Assembly (NCBI GenBank): GCA_002717385.1
Contig: PBDR01000003.1
Span: forward strand, 1-64,000
Reading direction: 5' to 3'
DNA length: 64,000 bases
Source of the DNA: Chloroflexota bacterium
Lineage (GTDB): Bacteria > Chloroflexota > Dehalococcoidia > Lucifugimonadales > Lucifugimonadaceae
In this document: one piece after another, positions 35,925-44,329 of the stretch
Numbering within the stretch: position 1 is the stretch's first letter
Layout: each line of letters starts with the position of its first letter
The notes under the pieces: model-generated
The model's database searches: none
The model's input: only the letters and a program-made list of their open reading frames with translations
Told to the model about the DNA's origin: nothing
Made by a program: the position numbers and the translations under genes

Positions 35925-37592
35925 TTATATTTGAATGGTAGAAATTATCACTATTGGCATCTTTTTCATGTTTCCGGATATATAATCTCTTGATTTTTTT
36001 TCTAAAATTTTTTCATTTTGTTCCAGGTCAAGATTTTTTGAATTATTTTGGGTAATGGATTTTATTATTATATTTTGAAGTTCTTTAATTATTTTTTTAA
36101 TATTTTTTTCTTTTGAGATATTCAATTGATTAACAGTTACTGCTTCTAATACCTTTCCTGATTTTTTTTCTCTAATGCATGAAATAGTTATTACTCCATT
36201 GTTGGTTGACGCTGATTGATTTTCTATTAAGTTTGTATTATTTAAAATATTCCCACTTTTATCGACATATAATGAACCAGAAGGAATATTACCTGATACA
36301 TTACCTGATTTCCCTTGAATTTCTAATATATTCCCATCATCGAGCACAAAAATATTTTTTTCTTCGATGCCATTTTCTTTAGCTATATTTGCATTAGCTT
36401 GTAACATTCTATAATCGCCATGAATAGGTAGGTATAAATGTGGTTTTATTAGGTTAATTATTAAACTTAATTCTTCTTTCTTAGCGTGTCCACTGACATG
36501 AATATTAAAGTTTTTTTCAGTAATTACTTTTGCTCCTAATCTAACTAAATTATCAATGGTTCGATTAACTTTTATTTCATTTCCAGGGATTACACTTGCT
36601 GATATGATGACGGTATCACCTTTTTTTATTTTTATTTTTTTATGTTGATTACAAGATAATTTAACTAAAGATGAACCAGGTTCTGATTGAGATCCAGTGA
36701 TCATTATAATTACTTTATCGTCAGTTAATTTAGAGGATTGAGATAAAGGTACTTCAGATTGATTGGGAATTTCTAAGTAATTAAGATCTTTAGAAATTTT
36801 TGCATTTCTAATCATACTTCTTCCAGCAAAAGCAATTTTTCTTTCACATAATTTAGCTATATAGAAAATCATTTGCATTCTTGAAATTTGAGATGCGAAA
36901 CTTGATATAAATACCCTTCCTTTTGATTTTGATATGATATTAAATAGATTCTCAAAAACTTCTTTATCTGAACCCGAATACCCTTCTTCATTTGCATTTG
37001 TGGAATCAGACATTAGCAATAATATTTTGTCTTTAGATATATTTGCCAATTCTGATAAATTTGATGGGTTTCCTATGATTGGATTATGATCTATTTTAAA
37101 ATCTCCGGTATGAATAATTTTTCCAAAAGGGGTTTCAATAAAAATCCCTGTTGAATCAGGTATAGAATGACACATTTCAAACCATTTGACTTTGAAATTT
37201 CCAATTTTATAAACAATTCCTTTAGATATAGGAGTAATGTTAAGATTTGAAAGTTTTTGATTTTGAGTAAATTTATTAAGAATTATTTCTGAAGCGAACT
37301 TAGGAGCATAAATCGGAAATTTTAGTTTCTTTTGTAAGTGAGGTATTGCTGCAATATGATCTTCATGTCCATGAGTAATAAGTAATCCTTTTATTTTTTT
37401 TGCGTTTTGTTCAATATATTTAAAATCCGGAATAATCAAATCTACTCCGTTTAATTCATTTTCAGGGAATCTTCCACCTGCATCAATAATCAGTATCTCT
37501 TCTTTTATTTCAACAATCAACATGTTGTTACCTATTCGCCCTAAACCACCTAGCGGTATTATTTTTATTGAATTGTCGTGATTTATTTTCAT
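35925..37592 (-). CDS. rnj: Ribonuclease J
   Basis: A 555-residue beta-CASP metallo-beta-lactamase nuclease, an mRNA-decay and rRNA-processing 5' exonuclease/endonuclease. IIPLGGLGRIGNNMLIVE at the N-terminus, the metal motif LLITHGHEDHIAAIP, HTGDFKID, HVSGHAKKEEL and LPIHGDYRML are all present; the C-terminal domain after about 440 is Lys-rich and less conserved. It lies between udg (12 nt) and ftsK (7 nt). Confidence 0.95.
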   Translation of the reverse strand: MKINHDNSIKIIPLGGLGRIGNNMLIVEIKEEILIIDAGGRFPENELNGVDLIIPDFKYIEQNAKKIKGLLITHGHEDHIAAIPHLQKKLKFPIYAPKFASEIILNKFTQNQKLSNLNITPISKGIVYKIGNFKVKWFEMCHSIPDSTGIFIETPFGKIIHTGDFKIDHNPIIGNPSNLSELANISKDKILLLMSDSTNANEEGYSGSDKEVFENLFNIISKSKGRVFISSFASQISRMQMIFYIAKLCERKIAFAGRSMIRNAKISKDLNYLEIPNQSEVPLSQSSKLTDDKVIIMITGSQSEPGSSLVKLSCNQHKKIKIKKGDTVIISASVIPGNEIKVNRTIDNLVRLGAKVITEKNFNIHVSGHAKKEELSLIINLIKPHLYLPIHGDYRMLQANANIAKENGIEEKNIFVLDDGNILEIQGKSGNVSGNIPSGSLYVDKSGNILNNTNLIENQSASTNNGVITISCIREKKSGKVLEAVTVNQLNISKEKNIKKIIKELQNIIIKSITQNNSKNLDLEQNEKILEKKSRDYISGNMKKMPIVIISTIQI

Positions 37593-37604
37593 ATTAGAAG
37601 TGAT

Positions 37605-38204
37605 TTATTTTTTTAATTTTTTTGATAAAGTTAGAAGCAAGATCTCTGGAATTTTTTTTAGGTCTGATTCCAAAGATTTTAGAATATTTTTATTTCTTAA
37701 AGCAGCAGCAGGGTGATAAACAGGGTATAAAATTCTTTTATTCCATATTAACATTTTGCCATGATCTTCAGAAATTTTTCCTGTTGGGCTGAAATTCAGA
37801 AGTGCATATTTTCCTAAAGTAACTATTATCCTTGGATTAATTAAGTTAATTTGATTGATTAAATATGGAGTGCAAGATTTTATTTCTATGTCTAAAGGGT
37901 TTCTATTATTTGGGGGTCTACATTTAACAATATTTGTAATAAAAACATCTTCTCTGAAAATAGGTATATTGTTAAATATCTTTTCTAAAAGATTTCCTGC
38001 TCTTCCCACAAAAGGAATACCAGTATCATCTTCTTTAGCTCCTGGAGCTTCTCCAATAAACATTATAGATGCCTGAGTTGGACCCTCTCCGGGAACCGCA
38101 TTTTTTCTAGTTCTACTGAGATTACATTTTTTACATTCAATGACTTCTTCTTTAATTATTTGAAGAATGTTTGAATTTGATGAGTTATTACATTGAAAAT
38201 TCAC
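37605..38204 (-). CDS. udg: Family 4 uracil-DNA glycosylase, [4Fe-4S] type
   Basis: A 199-residue type 4 UDG removing uracil from DNA. The cluster Cys residues are in ECKKCNLS and in VKCRPPNNR/KSCTPYL, the catalytic motif is GEAPGAKED, and the second is VYHPAAALR. GTG start. Such enzymes are typical of thermophile-derived lineages and of Actinobacteria/Chloroflexota. It sits between acpP and rnj on the minus strand. Family assignment secure. Confidence 0.93.
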   Translation of the reverse strand: MNFQCNNSSNSNILQIIKEEVIECKKCNLSRTRKNAVPGEGPTQASIMFIGEAPGAKEDDTGIPFVGRAGNLLEKIFNNIPIFREDVFITNIVKCRPPNNRNPLDIEIKSCTPYLINQINLINPRIIVTLGKYALLNFSPTGKISEDHGKMLIWNKRILYPVYHPAAALRNKNILKSLESDLKKIPEILLLTLSKKLKK

Positions 38205-38303
38205 TAATTTTAGATTTGTTTATAGGCAGTAATTTTTTATGGGTAGAATTTACCGTATAGAAAATTAACTTACTCCAAAAAATAAGGATTTAGGTTAGAA
38301 AAT

Positions 38304-38561
38304 TTAGTCTTCTATATTGTTAGATTTTAGATAATTAACAGCGTCATTGACTGTAAGAATTTTCTCGGCGTCTTCATCAGATATTTCTAGTGGATTATCA
38401 TCTGAACCGAATTCTTCTTCAATTGCCATAATTAATTCTACTACATCAAGAGAATCCGCTTCTAGGTCTTCTGTAAAAGAAGATTCTGGTTTGATGTCTT
38501 CTAAATTAACTGACAATTTATCTGCGGCGATTTCTCGCACCCTATCTATCACACTTGCCAT
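38304..38561 (-). CDS. acpP: Acyl carrier protein
   Basis: An 85-residue acidic ACP. The phosphopantetheine site is in [19 protein letters not shown]; the N-terminal helix is [22 protein letters not shown] ribosome-binding site lies 8 nt before the ATG. It follows nusB, itself behind fabD, in a fatty-acid/ribosomal run whose later genes are rnj, ftsK and accDA. Confidence 0.96.
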   Translation of the reverse strand: MASVIDRVREIAADKLSVNLEDIKPESSFTEDLEADSLDVVELIMAIEEEFGSDDNPLEISDEDAEKILTVNDAVNYLKSNNIED

Positions 38562-38629
38562 TATTATCCTCCATATTAATTTTCATTAAATTATTTAATA
38601 TTTATAATTAAATTTTATATCATTTTTTT

Positions 38630-39091
38630 TCATAGTAGCAGAGTAGCAAGAATACCATTTATAAGTGATCCTGAAGAATCTGATCCCAAATAAGATGCTA
38701 TTTCTATAGCTTCGTTAATTATTACGGCATTAGGTGGAGGATGATTAAAGAGCGATTCTGCAAAAGCAACACGTAAACAATTTCTATCGATTGAAGACAT
38801 TTCAATTAAATCAAAACCTAAGGTGGCATTAGAAATTTTTTCATCAATTAAATTAGAATTTTTTTCTATTGTTTTTATAATCTTTCTACAAAGAGTTTGA
38901 TCCTTTTTAGAAAGATTTTCATCATTTAGTAACCTTTCAGTCACAATGTTTATATCTACGCCAGACATTTCATTTTCATATAAACTTTGGATTGAAATAA
39001 ACCTTGCTTTTCTTCTTGTATCAGTTAATTTTGGTGTAGATTCAGATATTCTTTCACCGGCAACTAGTGTATCTAATTTATCTGGGGGCAT
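38630..39091 (-). CDS. nusB: Transcription antitermination protein NusB
   Basis: A 153-residue all-helical RNA-binding protein of rRNA antitermination. DTRRKARFISIQSLYE, and IDRNCLRVAFAESLF plus PNAVIINEAIEIASYLGSD are the family signatures. It has an N-terminal extension of about 25 residues relative to E. coli NusB; no good ribosome-binding site marks the start, so the exact start is unsure. It sits unusually between fabD and acpP. Confidence 0.9.
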   Translation of the reverse strand: MPPDKLDTLVAGERISESTPKLTDTRRKARFISIQSLYENEMSGVDINIVTERLLNDENLSKKDQTLCRKIIKTIEKNSNLIDEKISNATLGFDLIEMSSIDRNCLRVAFAESLFNHPPPNAVIINEAIEIASYLGSDSSGSLINGILATLLL

Positions 39092-39111
39092 TTGTATATA
39101 TTTTATTAATT

Positions 39112-40044
39112 TTAATTCGCGTAATTTTCTACGTCATCATAATTTGAGATAGAAGTAACTGTAGTAGATCTATCAATTCGTTTAAGTATTCCAGATAAAA
39201 TTTTACCATGTCCAATTTCATAAAATTGATTTATTCCTGAATCAAGCATCATATTAATTGAATTATTCCATTGAACACAAGAAGTTAACTGCATTTCAAG
39301 TTCTTTTTTAATTTGGTTAGTTGTTTTTAGGGGTTTTGCTGTGACATTACCAATAATAGGTATAATTGGGTCGTAAAATCGGATGTTATCTAGTGCATTT
39401 TTTAAACCATCTTGAGCGGAGGCCATTAGACAAGAATGAAAAGCTCCGTCTACTTTCAATGGTATTGCCTTTCTTGCACCTCTAGAAGTTGCTAAGTCTA
39501 TTGCCATTGCTAGTGATATATGATCACCTCCAATGATTATCTGATCAGGAGAATTTATAGTGGATATTTCGGTTCCTGATTCGCGACATATTTCTAAAGC
39601 AGAAATCTCATCTAATCCAATAAAAGCGGCCATACCTCCAGGTTTTTTATTACAAGCTATTTGCATTTGTTTACATCTTTCTAAAACCAACGAAACAGCA
39701 TCAGTAATAGAAAATACACCTGCGACAGTAAGAGCAGAATACTCTCCAAGACTATGGCCTGCGACTACATCAGGACGAGATAAACTACCAGTAGATTCTT
39801 CCATTGCACGCCAAAGTGCAATAGAAGTTGCGAGAATTGCTGGTTGGGCATTTTCTGTACGGGTCAACTCATCCTTTTCACCATCAAACATTAGATCAGT
39901 AAGATTCTTACCTAATATTTCATCAACTTCTTCAAAAACTTCTCTAGCTGCTACTGAATTCATATAAAGACTTTTTCCCATACCTATGTCTTGAGAACCT
40001 TGACCAGGGAATATAAATGCTGTTTTATTTGTATCTTTAAGCAT
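39112..40044 (-). CDS. fabD: Malonyl-CoA:ACP transacylase
   Basis: A 310-residue FabD that loads malonyl groups onto ACP. IFPGQGSQDIGMGK, the nucleophile Ser in GHSLGEYSAL, the Arg region and the His in DGAFHSCLM form the catalytic set. It sits between rpmF and nusB with acpP 550 bp beyond, so ACP and its malonyl loader are close together. FabH and PlsX, often in this order, are absent. Confidence 0.96.
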   Translation of the reverse strand: MLKDTNKTAFIFPGQGSQDIGMGKSLYMNSVAAREVFEEVDEILGKNLTDLMFDGEKDELTRTENAQPAILATSIALWRAMEESTGSLSRPDVVAGHSLGEYSALTVAGVFSITDAVSLVLERCKQMQIACNKKPGGMAAFIGLDEISALEICRESGTEISTINSPDQIIIGGDHISLAMAIDLATSRGARKAIPLKVDGAFHSCLMASAQDGLKNALDNIRFYDPIIPIIGNVTAKPLKTTNQIKKELEMQLTSCVQWNNSINMMLDSGINQFYEIGHGKILSGILKRIDRSTTVTSISNYDDVENYAN

Positions 40045-40064
40045 AGTGGTTACTTTTATATCAT

Positions 40065-40295
40065 TTAAACTGACGTTTGTTGAGGTTGAGATTCTTTTGA
40101 CATTCTATTTTCCAATTCCCAATTTCCAGGCATAGTTCTATCTTTATAATTTCCACAGAACATACATATTCTGTGTGGTTGAATCACAGAATCGCATCCA
40201 TTACAAACCGAAAGTGCTGGGCTTCCAATTGCATTATGTGCATTCCGTTTGCCTTTTCTGGATTTAGAATGTTTTTTTTTCGGTAGTGGTGGCAT
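40065..40295 (-). CDS. rpmF: 50S ribosomal protein L32, zinc form
   Basis: A 76-residue L32 with MPPLPKKKHSKSRKGKRNAH and a Cys4 site (CNGC and CMFC), i.e. the zinc-containing C+ type. It follows yceD by 75 nt and precedes fabD by 20 nt, the conserved yceD-rpmF-fab arrangement. About 15-20 extra residues trail after the second Cys pair. Confidence 0.95.
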   Translation of the reverse strand: MPPLPKKKHSKSRKGKRNAHNAIGSPALSVCNGCDSVIQPHRICMFCGNYKDRTMPGNWELENRMSKESQPQQTSV

Positions 40296-40370
40296 CTTTT
40301 TTACTCAATATATTATTTTGAACTTATTTATCTTATTTTTCAAGAGTATCTTAGTACAGATTTTTTTTAT

Positions 40371-40838
40371 TTAGTTACAATTACATTTCTCTAAGTTCAG
40401 ATTAATAGCACATAAAGTACATTTTCCTAGGCAAGTAATTTTACATAATTTTTTTATTGGGATTATTGAAATCAGATGATCTTTTAAAATTTTTGACAGA
40501 TCTAACTCATTATTTTTATCAATAATATAACTATTTAAATCTTCTTCATAATAATCATCAAAATTGTTTGTAGTTATATTATATAAACTGATAAATTCCT
40601 CTTCGAAAGAGGTTTTAATGCCAATTTTAATAGGGACTAAACATCGACTACATACATCTTTTAGGTTTGTATTAATTTCTCCGTAAACCAAAATGTTTTT
40701 ATGTGTTTTCATCATTTTTAAGTTGCATTTTAGGTTGGAGAAAAATTCATTTCCTGTGTTGAAAGACTTTAAAGTAAATTCATGCCTTCGAATTTCGCCC
40801 ACTGGTTTTGATAACAGAGTTGAAACATTGTATATCAT
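40371..40838 (-). CDS. YceD/DUF177 family protein
   Basis: A 155-residue DUF177 protein. The family places two Cys motifs around a beta domain: CSRCLVPIKIG in the middle and CKITCLGKCTLC near the end, followed by EKCNCN, suggesting metal binding. The family is genetically linked with L32 and 23S rRNA accumulation in E. coli. It sits 75 nt ahead of rpmF, the usual place. Confidence 0.9.
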   Translation of the reverse strand: MIYNVSTLLSKPVGEIRRHEFTLKSFNTGNEFFSNLKCNLKMMKTHKNILVYGEINTNLKDVCSRCLVPIKIGIKTSFEEEFISLYNITTNNFDDYYEEDLNSYIIDKNNELDLSKILKDHLISIIPIKKLCKITCLGKCTLCAINLNLEKCNCN

Positions 40839-40865
40839 CGATATTCCCCATAAACTTTTTAGAAT

Positions 40866-42008
40866 TTAATTGAGTAAAGATCTACTTATTACTAATCTTT
40901 GTATTTCTGAAGTACCTTCATATATTTCTGTTACTCTTTGATCTCTATACATTCTTTCTACTATAGATGGTTTAAAATATCCTGTTCCTCCATGTATTTG
41001 TAGAGCCTTATTCACTATCCTTCCAGATACTTCTGATGAATATAATTTTGCCATTGCAGCTTCTTTTGAGTAACTTAGTTTTTCGTCATGTAATCTTGCA
41101 GCTCTCCAAGTCATTAGTCTTGATGCATCTAGCTCTGTTGCCATATCAGCCAAAGTAAAAGCTATACTTTGATGTTGACTTATCGGTTTATTAAAAGTTT
41201 GTCTTTGTTTAGAGTAATTTATTGCTGCGTTTAAAGATCCTTTAGCAATTCCTACGCATTGAGCAGCGATCATAATCCTACTAGAATCAAGAATTTTCAA
41301 AGCGATAGAATAACCGTCACCTTCATTTAGTAGTCTATTTTCTGTCGGTATTTTACAATTATTAAAAACAATTTCAGCTGTAGAAGAACCTCGCATTCCC
41401 ATCTTTCCGTGTTGAGGAATAATTGATAGACCCTCAGTATTTTTATCAACAATTAAGGCAGTCACACCTTTATATCCTGCTTGTTTATTACTAGTGCAAA
41501 ATACTATAAAAACATCTGCTACTTCTCCATTAGTGGTAAAAATTTTATTACCATTTAGGATATAGTTTTTCTCATCGATTTTTTCGATATTTGTGTTTAG
41601 TCCTAGGGCATCTGAACCATTTTGTGGTTCACTTAGTGAAAACGCTGCTATCTTTTTTCCTTTTGATAAATCAGGCAACCAATGAGATTTTTGATGTTCA
41701 TTCCCAAAACGATTAATTGTTTGAGATGCTAAAGAAACATGTGTAATTAATACTGTACTGGTGGATCCACATACTGCAGCAATTTCTTCTATGACCACCA
41801 TCATATCTACATAGTTACCATCTTCTCCACCAAATTTACTATCAATTGTTAGCCCAGTAAATCCCAAATTAGATAATGCTTGAAATTGCTCAATAGGGAA
41901 ATGTTCATTATCATCAATTTCTGAAGATTTAGGTGCTAATTCGGTTAAAGAAAAATCACGCGCAGTTTGAGATAAAATTTTTTGTTGTTCAGTATAAAAT
42001 GAATCCAT
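40866..42008 (-). CDS. Acyl-CoA dehydrogenase
   Basis: A 380-residue flavoprotein of the short-chain acyl-CoA dehydrogenase family. FTGLTIDSKFGGEDG, AFSLSEPQNGSDA (FAD site), and the catalytic Glu in EIYEGTSEIQRLV are recognisable. Chain-length preference is not readable; butyryl/short-chain types use this EGTSEIQ form. I start at ATG MDSFYTEQQ; the upstream TTG extension is not conserved. It is the first gene before yceD, divergent from ruvC across 107 bp. Confidence 0.92.
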   Translation of the reverse strand: MDSFYTEQQKILSQTARDFSLTELAPKSSEIDDNEHFPIEQFQALSNLGFTGLTIDSKFGGEDGNYVDMMVVIEEIAAVCGSTSTVLITHVSLASQTINRFGNEHQKSHWLPDLSKGKKIAAFSLSEPQNGSDALGLNTNIEKIDEKNYILNGNKIFTTNGEVADVFIVFCTSNKQAGYKGVTALIVDKNTEGLSIIPQHGKMGMRGSSTAEIVFNNCKIPTENRLLNEGDGYSIALKILDSSRIMIAAQCVGIAKGSLNAAINYSKQRQTFNKPISQHQSIAFTLADMATELDASRLMTWRAARLHDEKLSYSKEAAMAKLYSSEVSGRIVNKALQIHGGTGYFKPSIVERMYRDQRVTEIYEGTSEIQRLVISRSLLN

Positions 42009-42068
42009 AGAAATATTGTAACCTTTACGAATCAACAAAGTGATTTTTATGTGAGATTAATGTTTGTG

Positions 42069-42096
42069 TTGAGATAAAATTTATATAGGATAATAT
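42069..42096 (+). promoter_or_regulatory. Predicted ruvCAB promoter
   Basis: TTGAGA (42069-42074) and TAATAT (42091-42096) are 16 bp apart. The expected transcription start, about 7 nt later, leaves only some 12-15 nt before the ruvC ATG and no ribosome-binding site, suggesting a near-leaderless mRNA. The -35 hexamer is the same as that predicted at infC. Confidence 0.5.
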
Positions 42097-42115
42097 CATA
42101 ATTGAACAATTTGAT

Positions 42116-42610
42116 ATGAGCAGAGAAATAAGAATAATTGGAGTTGATCCGGGTTTAAGCAATACCGGATATGCTATTTTGGATTTTTTTGATCCTGGAT
42201 GGAAAGCAATTGAAGGAGGTGTTATTCGTACAAAATCATCCGATCCTCTGGAAGTTAGACTTGCTATTATTTATGATGATATTGTGCAGATTATAGAAGA
42301 ATTTTCTCCGGTAGAGATGGCTATTGAAGATCTGCATTCACGTGTAAAATTTGCCAGAACTGCAATATTGATGGGCCATGCTAGAGGAGTTGTGGTGATG
42401 GCTGCAGGGAGATCAAAGTTACCTGTGACGGATTATCAGCCAACCAAAGCAAAGAATTTAGTGACTGGTTCAGGTAGAGCCACTAAAGAACAAATTAAAA
42501 ATGCTGTTTCAATGCATTTAGATGATAAACAAGCTGCGAAAAACGAACATGTTGCTGATGCTTTTTCTATAGCTTTATGTCATGCTATGGTACGAAATGT
42601 AGTAAAGTAA
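42116..42610 (+). CDS. ruvC: Holliday junction endonuclease RuvC
   Basis: A 164-residue RuvC that cleaves Holliday junctions. Acidic residues sit in IGVDPGLSNTGYAI, MAIEDLH and HVADAFSIALCHA, in the RNase H-like fold. No ribosome-binding site precedes its ATG. It leads ruvC-ruvA-ruvB, with 4 nt to ruvA; the promoter just upstream appears to yield a very short leader. Confidence 0.96.
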   Translation: MSREIRIIGVDPGLSNTGYAILDFFDPGWKAIEGGVIRTKSSDPLEVRLAIIYDDIVQIIEEFSPVEMAIEDLHSRVKFARTAILMGHARGVVVMAAGRSKLPVTDYQPTKAKNLVTGSGRATKEQIKNAVSMHLDDKQAAKNEHVADAFSIALCHAMVRNVVK

Positions 42611-42614
42611 AAAA

Positions 42615-43256
42615 ATGATAAGTTTTATTAAGGGGATAATTAGAGATATATATTCAGACCCCTGTTCAATAATAGTATTGGCAAATGATGTCGGTTATCA
42701 AATCAATTTACCAGTATTTGTTTATGAATCAATAAATGCTAGTGGAATAAAAAAAAATGATCAGATTGAATTAGAAATATATTATCACGTTACAGAAAGA
42801 CAACCTAAACCACTTTTAGTAGGATTTCGACACTCAGCTGAGAGAACTTTTTTTGAACAATTGGTTCAAGTAGAAGGTATCGGACCTATTAAGGCGGCAT
42901 CTGCATTGGTTTTACCTGTTTCTGTAATTGCTGCAGCTATAGAAACTGAAGATATAGCTATACTTCAGCAATTGCCTGGTATAGGTAATAGAGCAGCACA
43001 GAAGGTAATTGCTACCTTAAAAGGTAAAGTAAGCGCAACTGCTTTATTGAGAGATGGTTTAGATCTAGATAATAAATCTGCTTCAGAACAGTTGAGTATC
43101 CGTAATGAAGCTATAGAAGCTTTGTTTACCCTTGGTTATCGTAATAATGAAGCAAAAAGTCAAGTGGACAGGGTGATTAATAATTCAAATGAAATTATAG
43201 AATCGGTAGAAGAAATATTAAAAGAAGTTTTTAAAAACCAGATCAATCAAAAATAA
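42615..43256 (+). CDS. ruvA: Holliday junction DNA-binding protein RuvA
   Basis: A 213-residue RuvA: N-terminal OB-fold (IKGIIRDIYSDPCSIIV), two helix-hairpin-helix motifs (FFEQLVQVEGIGPIKAASAL and LQQLPGIGNRAAQKVIATL), and a C-terminal domain III that contacts RuvB. It overlaps ruvB by 1 nt (TAATG), so the tetramer and helicase are coupled. Confidence 0.96.
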   Translation: MISFIKGIIRDIYSDPCSIIVLANDVGYQINLPVFVYESINASGIKKNDQIELEIYYHVTERQPKPLLVGFRHSAERTFFEQLVQVEGIGPIKAASALVLPVSVIAAAIETEDIAILQQLPGIGNRAAQKVIATLKGKVSATALLRDGLDLDNKSASEQLSIRNEAIEALFTLGYRNNEAKSQVDRVINNSNEIIESVEEILKEVFKNQINQK

Positions 43257-44329
43257 TGCGTAAGAATTCAGAAAGTAGAGAAAGAATCTTAAAAGTATCA
43301 AAAAAAGATACTAAAATAAGTTCTTTACGAAAAAATGAAGTTTCAGAAGATTATAACGTTAATGACCTACGTCCCCAATTTTTTTCTGATTATGTAGGAC
43401 AAGAAATAGTAGTTGAGAGTATAGAAATAGCTGTTGCAGCAGCAAAAAAAAGAGATGAGCCTCTTGACCATTCTTTATTTCACGGTCCTCCAGGTTTAGG
43501 GAAAACTACAATAGCACATATAATTGCTAGGCAGATTGGGAGTAAATTAATACATACTTCTGGCCCAGCGCTTGATAGACCTGCAGATGTAGTCGGACTA
43601 CTATCCAATCTAAAAAGATCCGATGTTTTATTTATAGATGAAATTCATCGACTTTCAAGTTCTGTAGAAGAATATTTATACTCCGCTATGGAAGATTTTA
43701 GAGTAGATTTTGTGACTGGATCTGGTGCTTTTGCCAAAACTATTAATTTACCATTGCTTCCTTTTACACTTATAGGTTCAACTACTAGAGTAGGTATGTT
43801 AAGTGCTCCTCTTAGAGAGAGATTTGGATTGACTTACCATTTAGATTATTATTCTTCAGATGAACTATCAAAAGTAATAATTCGTTCAGCAGGGATTCTT
43901 AATTTAGAAATAAACTTAAATTCTGCTAAAGAAATAGCAAAAAGATCAAGAGGTACTCCAAGGATTGCAAATCGACTATTAAGAAGAGTGCGAGATTATT
44001 GTCAGGTAAAGTATTCAGGAGAATTAAACATCACTATAGTTACAGAAGCATTAGACAAAGAAGGTGTCGATTATTTGGGTTTAGATAGATTAGATCGTAT
44101 ATATTTAAATACTCTAGCTAAAAACTATCAAGGTGGACCTGCTGGCATTCAAGCTTTAGCTGCTACTGTTAATGAAGATCAACAGACTTTGGAAGATGTT
44201 GTAGAACCTTTTTTACTAAAAATAGGGTTTATAGTTAGAACATCACAAGGGAGAAAAATTACTGTTAGTGGAATGTCCCATATAGGGTATTCACAAGGAA
44301 ATAATTCAGTTCAAGGTAAATTAGTGTAA
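43256..44329 (+). CDS. ruvB: Holliday junction helicase RuvB
   Basis: A 357-residue AAA+ motor for branch migration. LRPQFFSDYVGQ begins the conserved part; Walker A is GPPGLGKTT, Walker B is VLFIDEIHR, sensor I is LIGSTTR, and the arginine-finger region APLRERFG follows. The C-terminal winged helix ends near SQGRKITVSGMSHIGY. An unusual N-terminal extension of about 37 residues precedes the domain. Its TAA abuts the ABC-exporter stop on the other strand with no base between. Confidence 0.96.
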   Translation: MRKNSESRERILKVSKKDTKISSLRKNEVSEDYNVNDLRPQFFSDYVGQEIVVESIEIAVAAAKKRDEPLDHSLFHGPPGLGKTTIAHIIARQIGSKLIHTSGPALDRPADVVGLLSNLKRSDVLFIDEIHRLSSSVEEYLYSAMEDFRVDFVTGSGAFAKTINLPLLPFTLIGSTTRVGMLSAPLRERFGLTYHLDYYSSDELSKVIIRSAGILNLEINLNSAKEIAKRSRGTPRIANRLLRRVRDYCQVKYSGELNITIVTEALDKEGVDYLGLDRLDRIYLNTLAKNYQGGPAGIQALAATVNEDQQTLEDVVEPFLLKIGFIVRTSQGRKITVSGMSHIGYSQGNNSVQGKLV

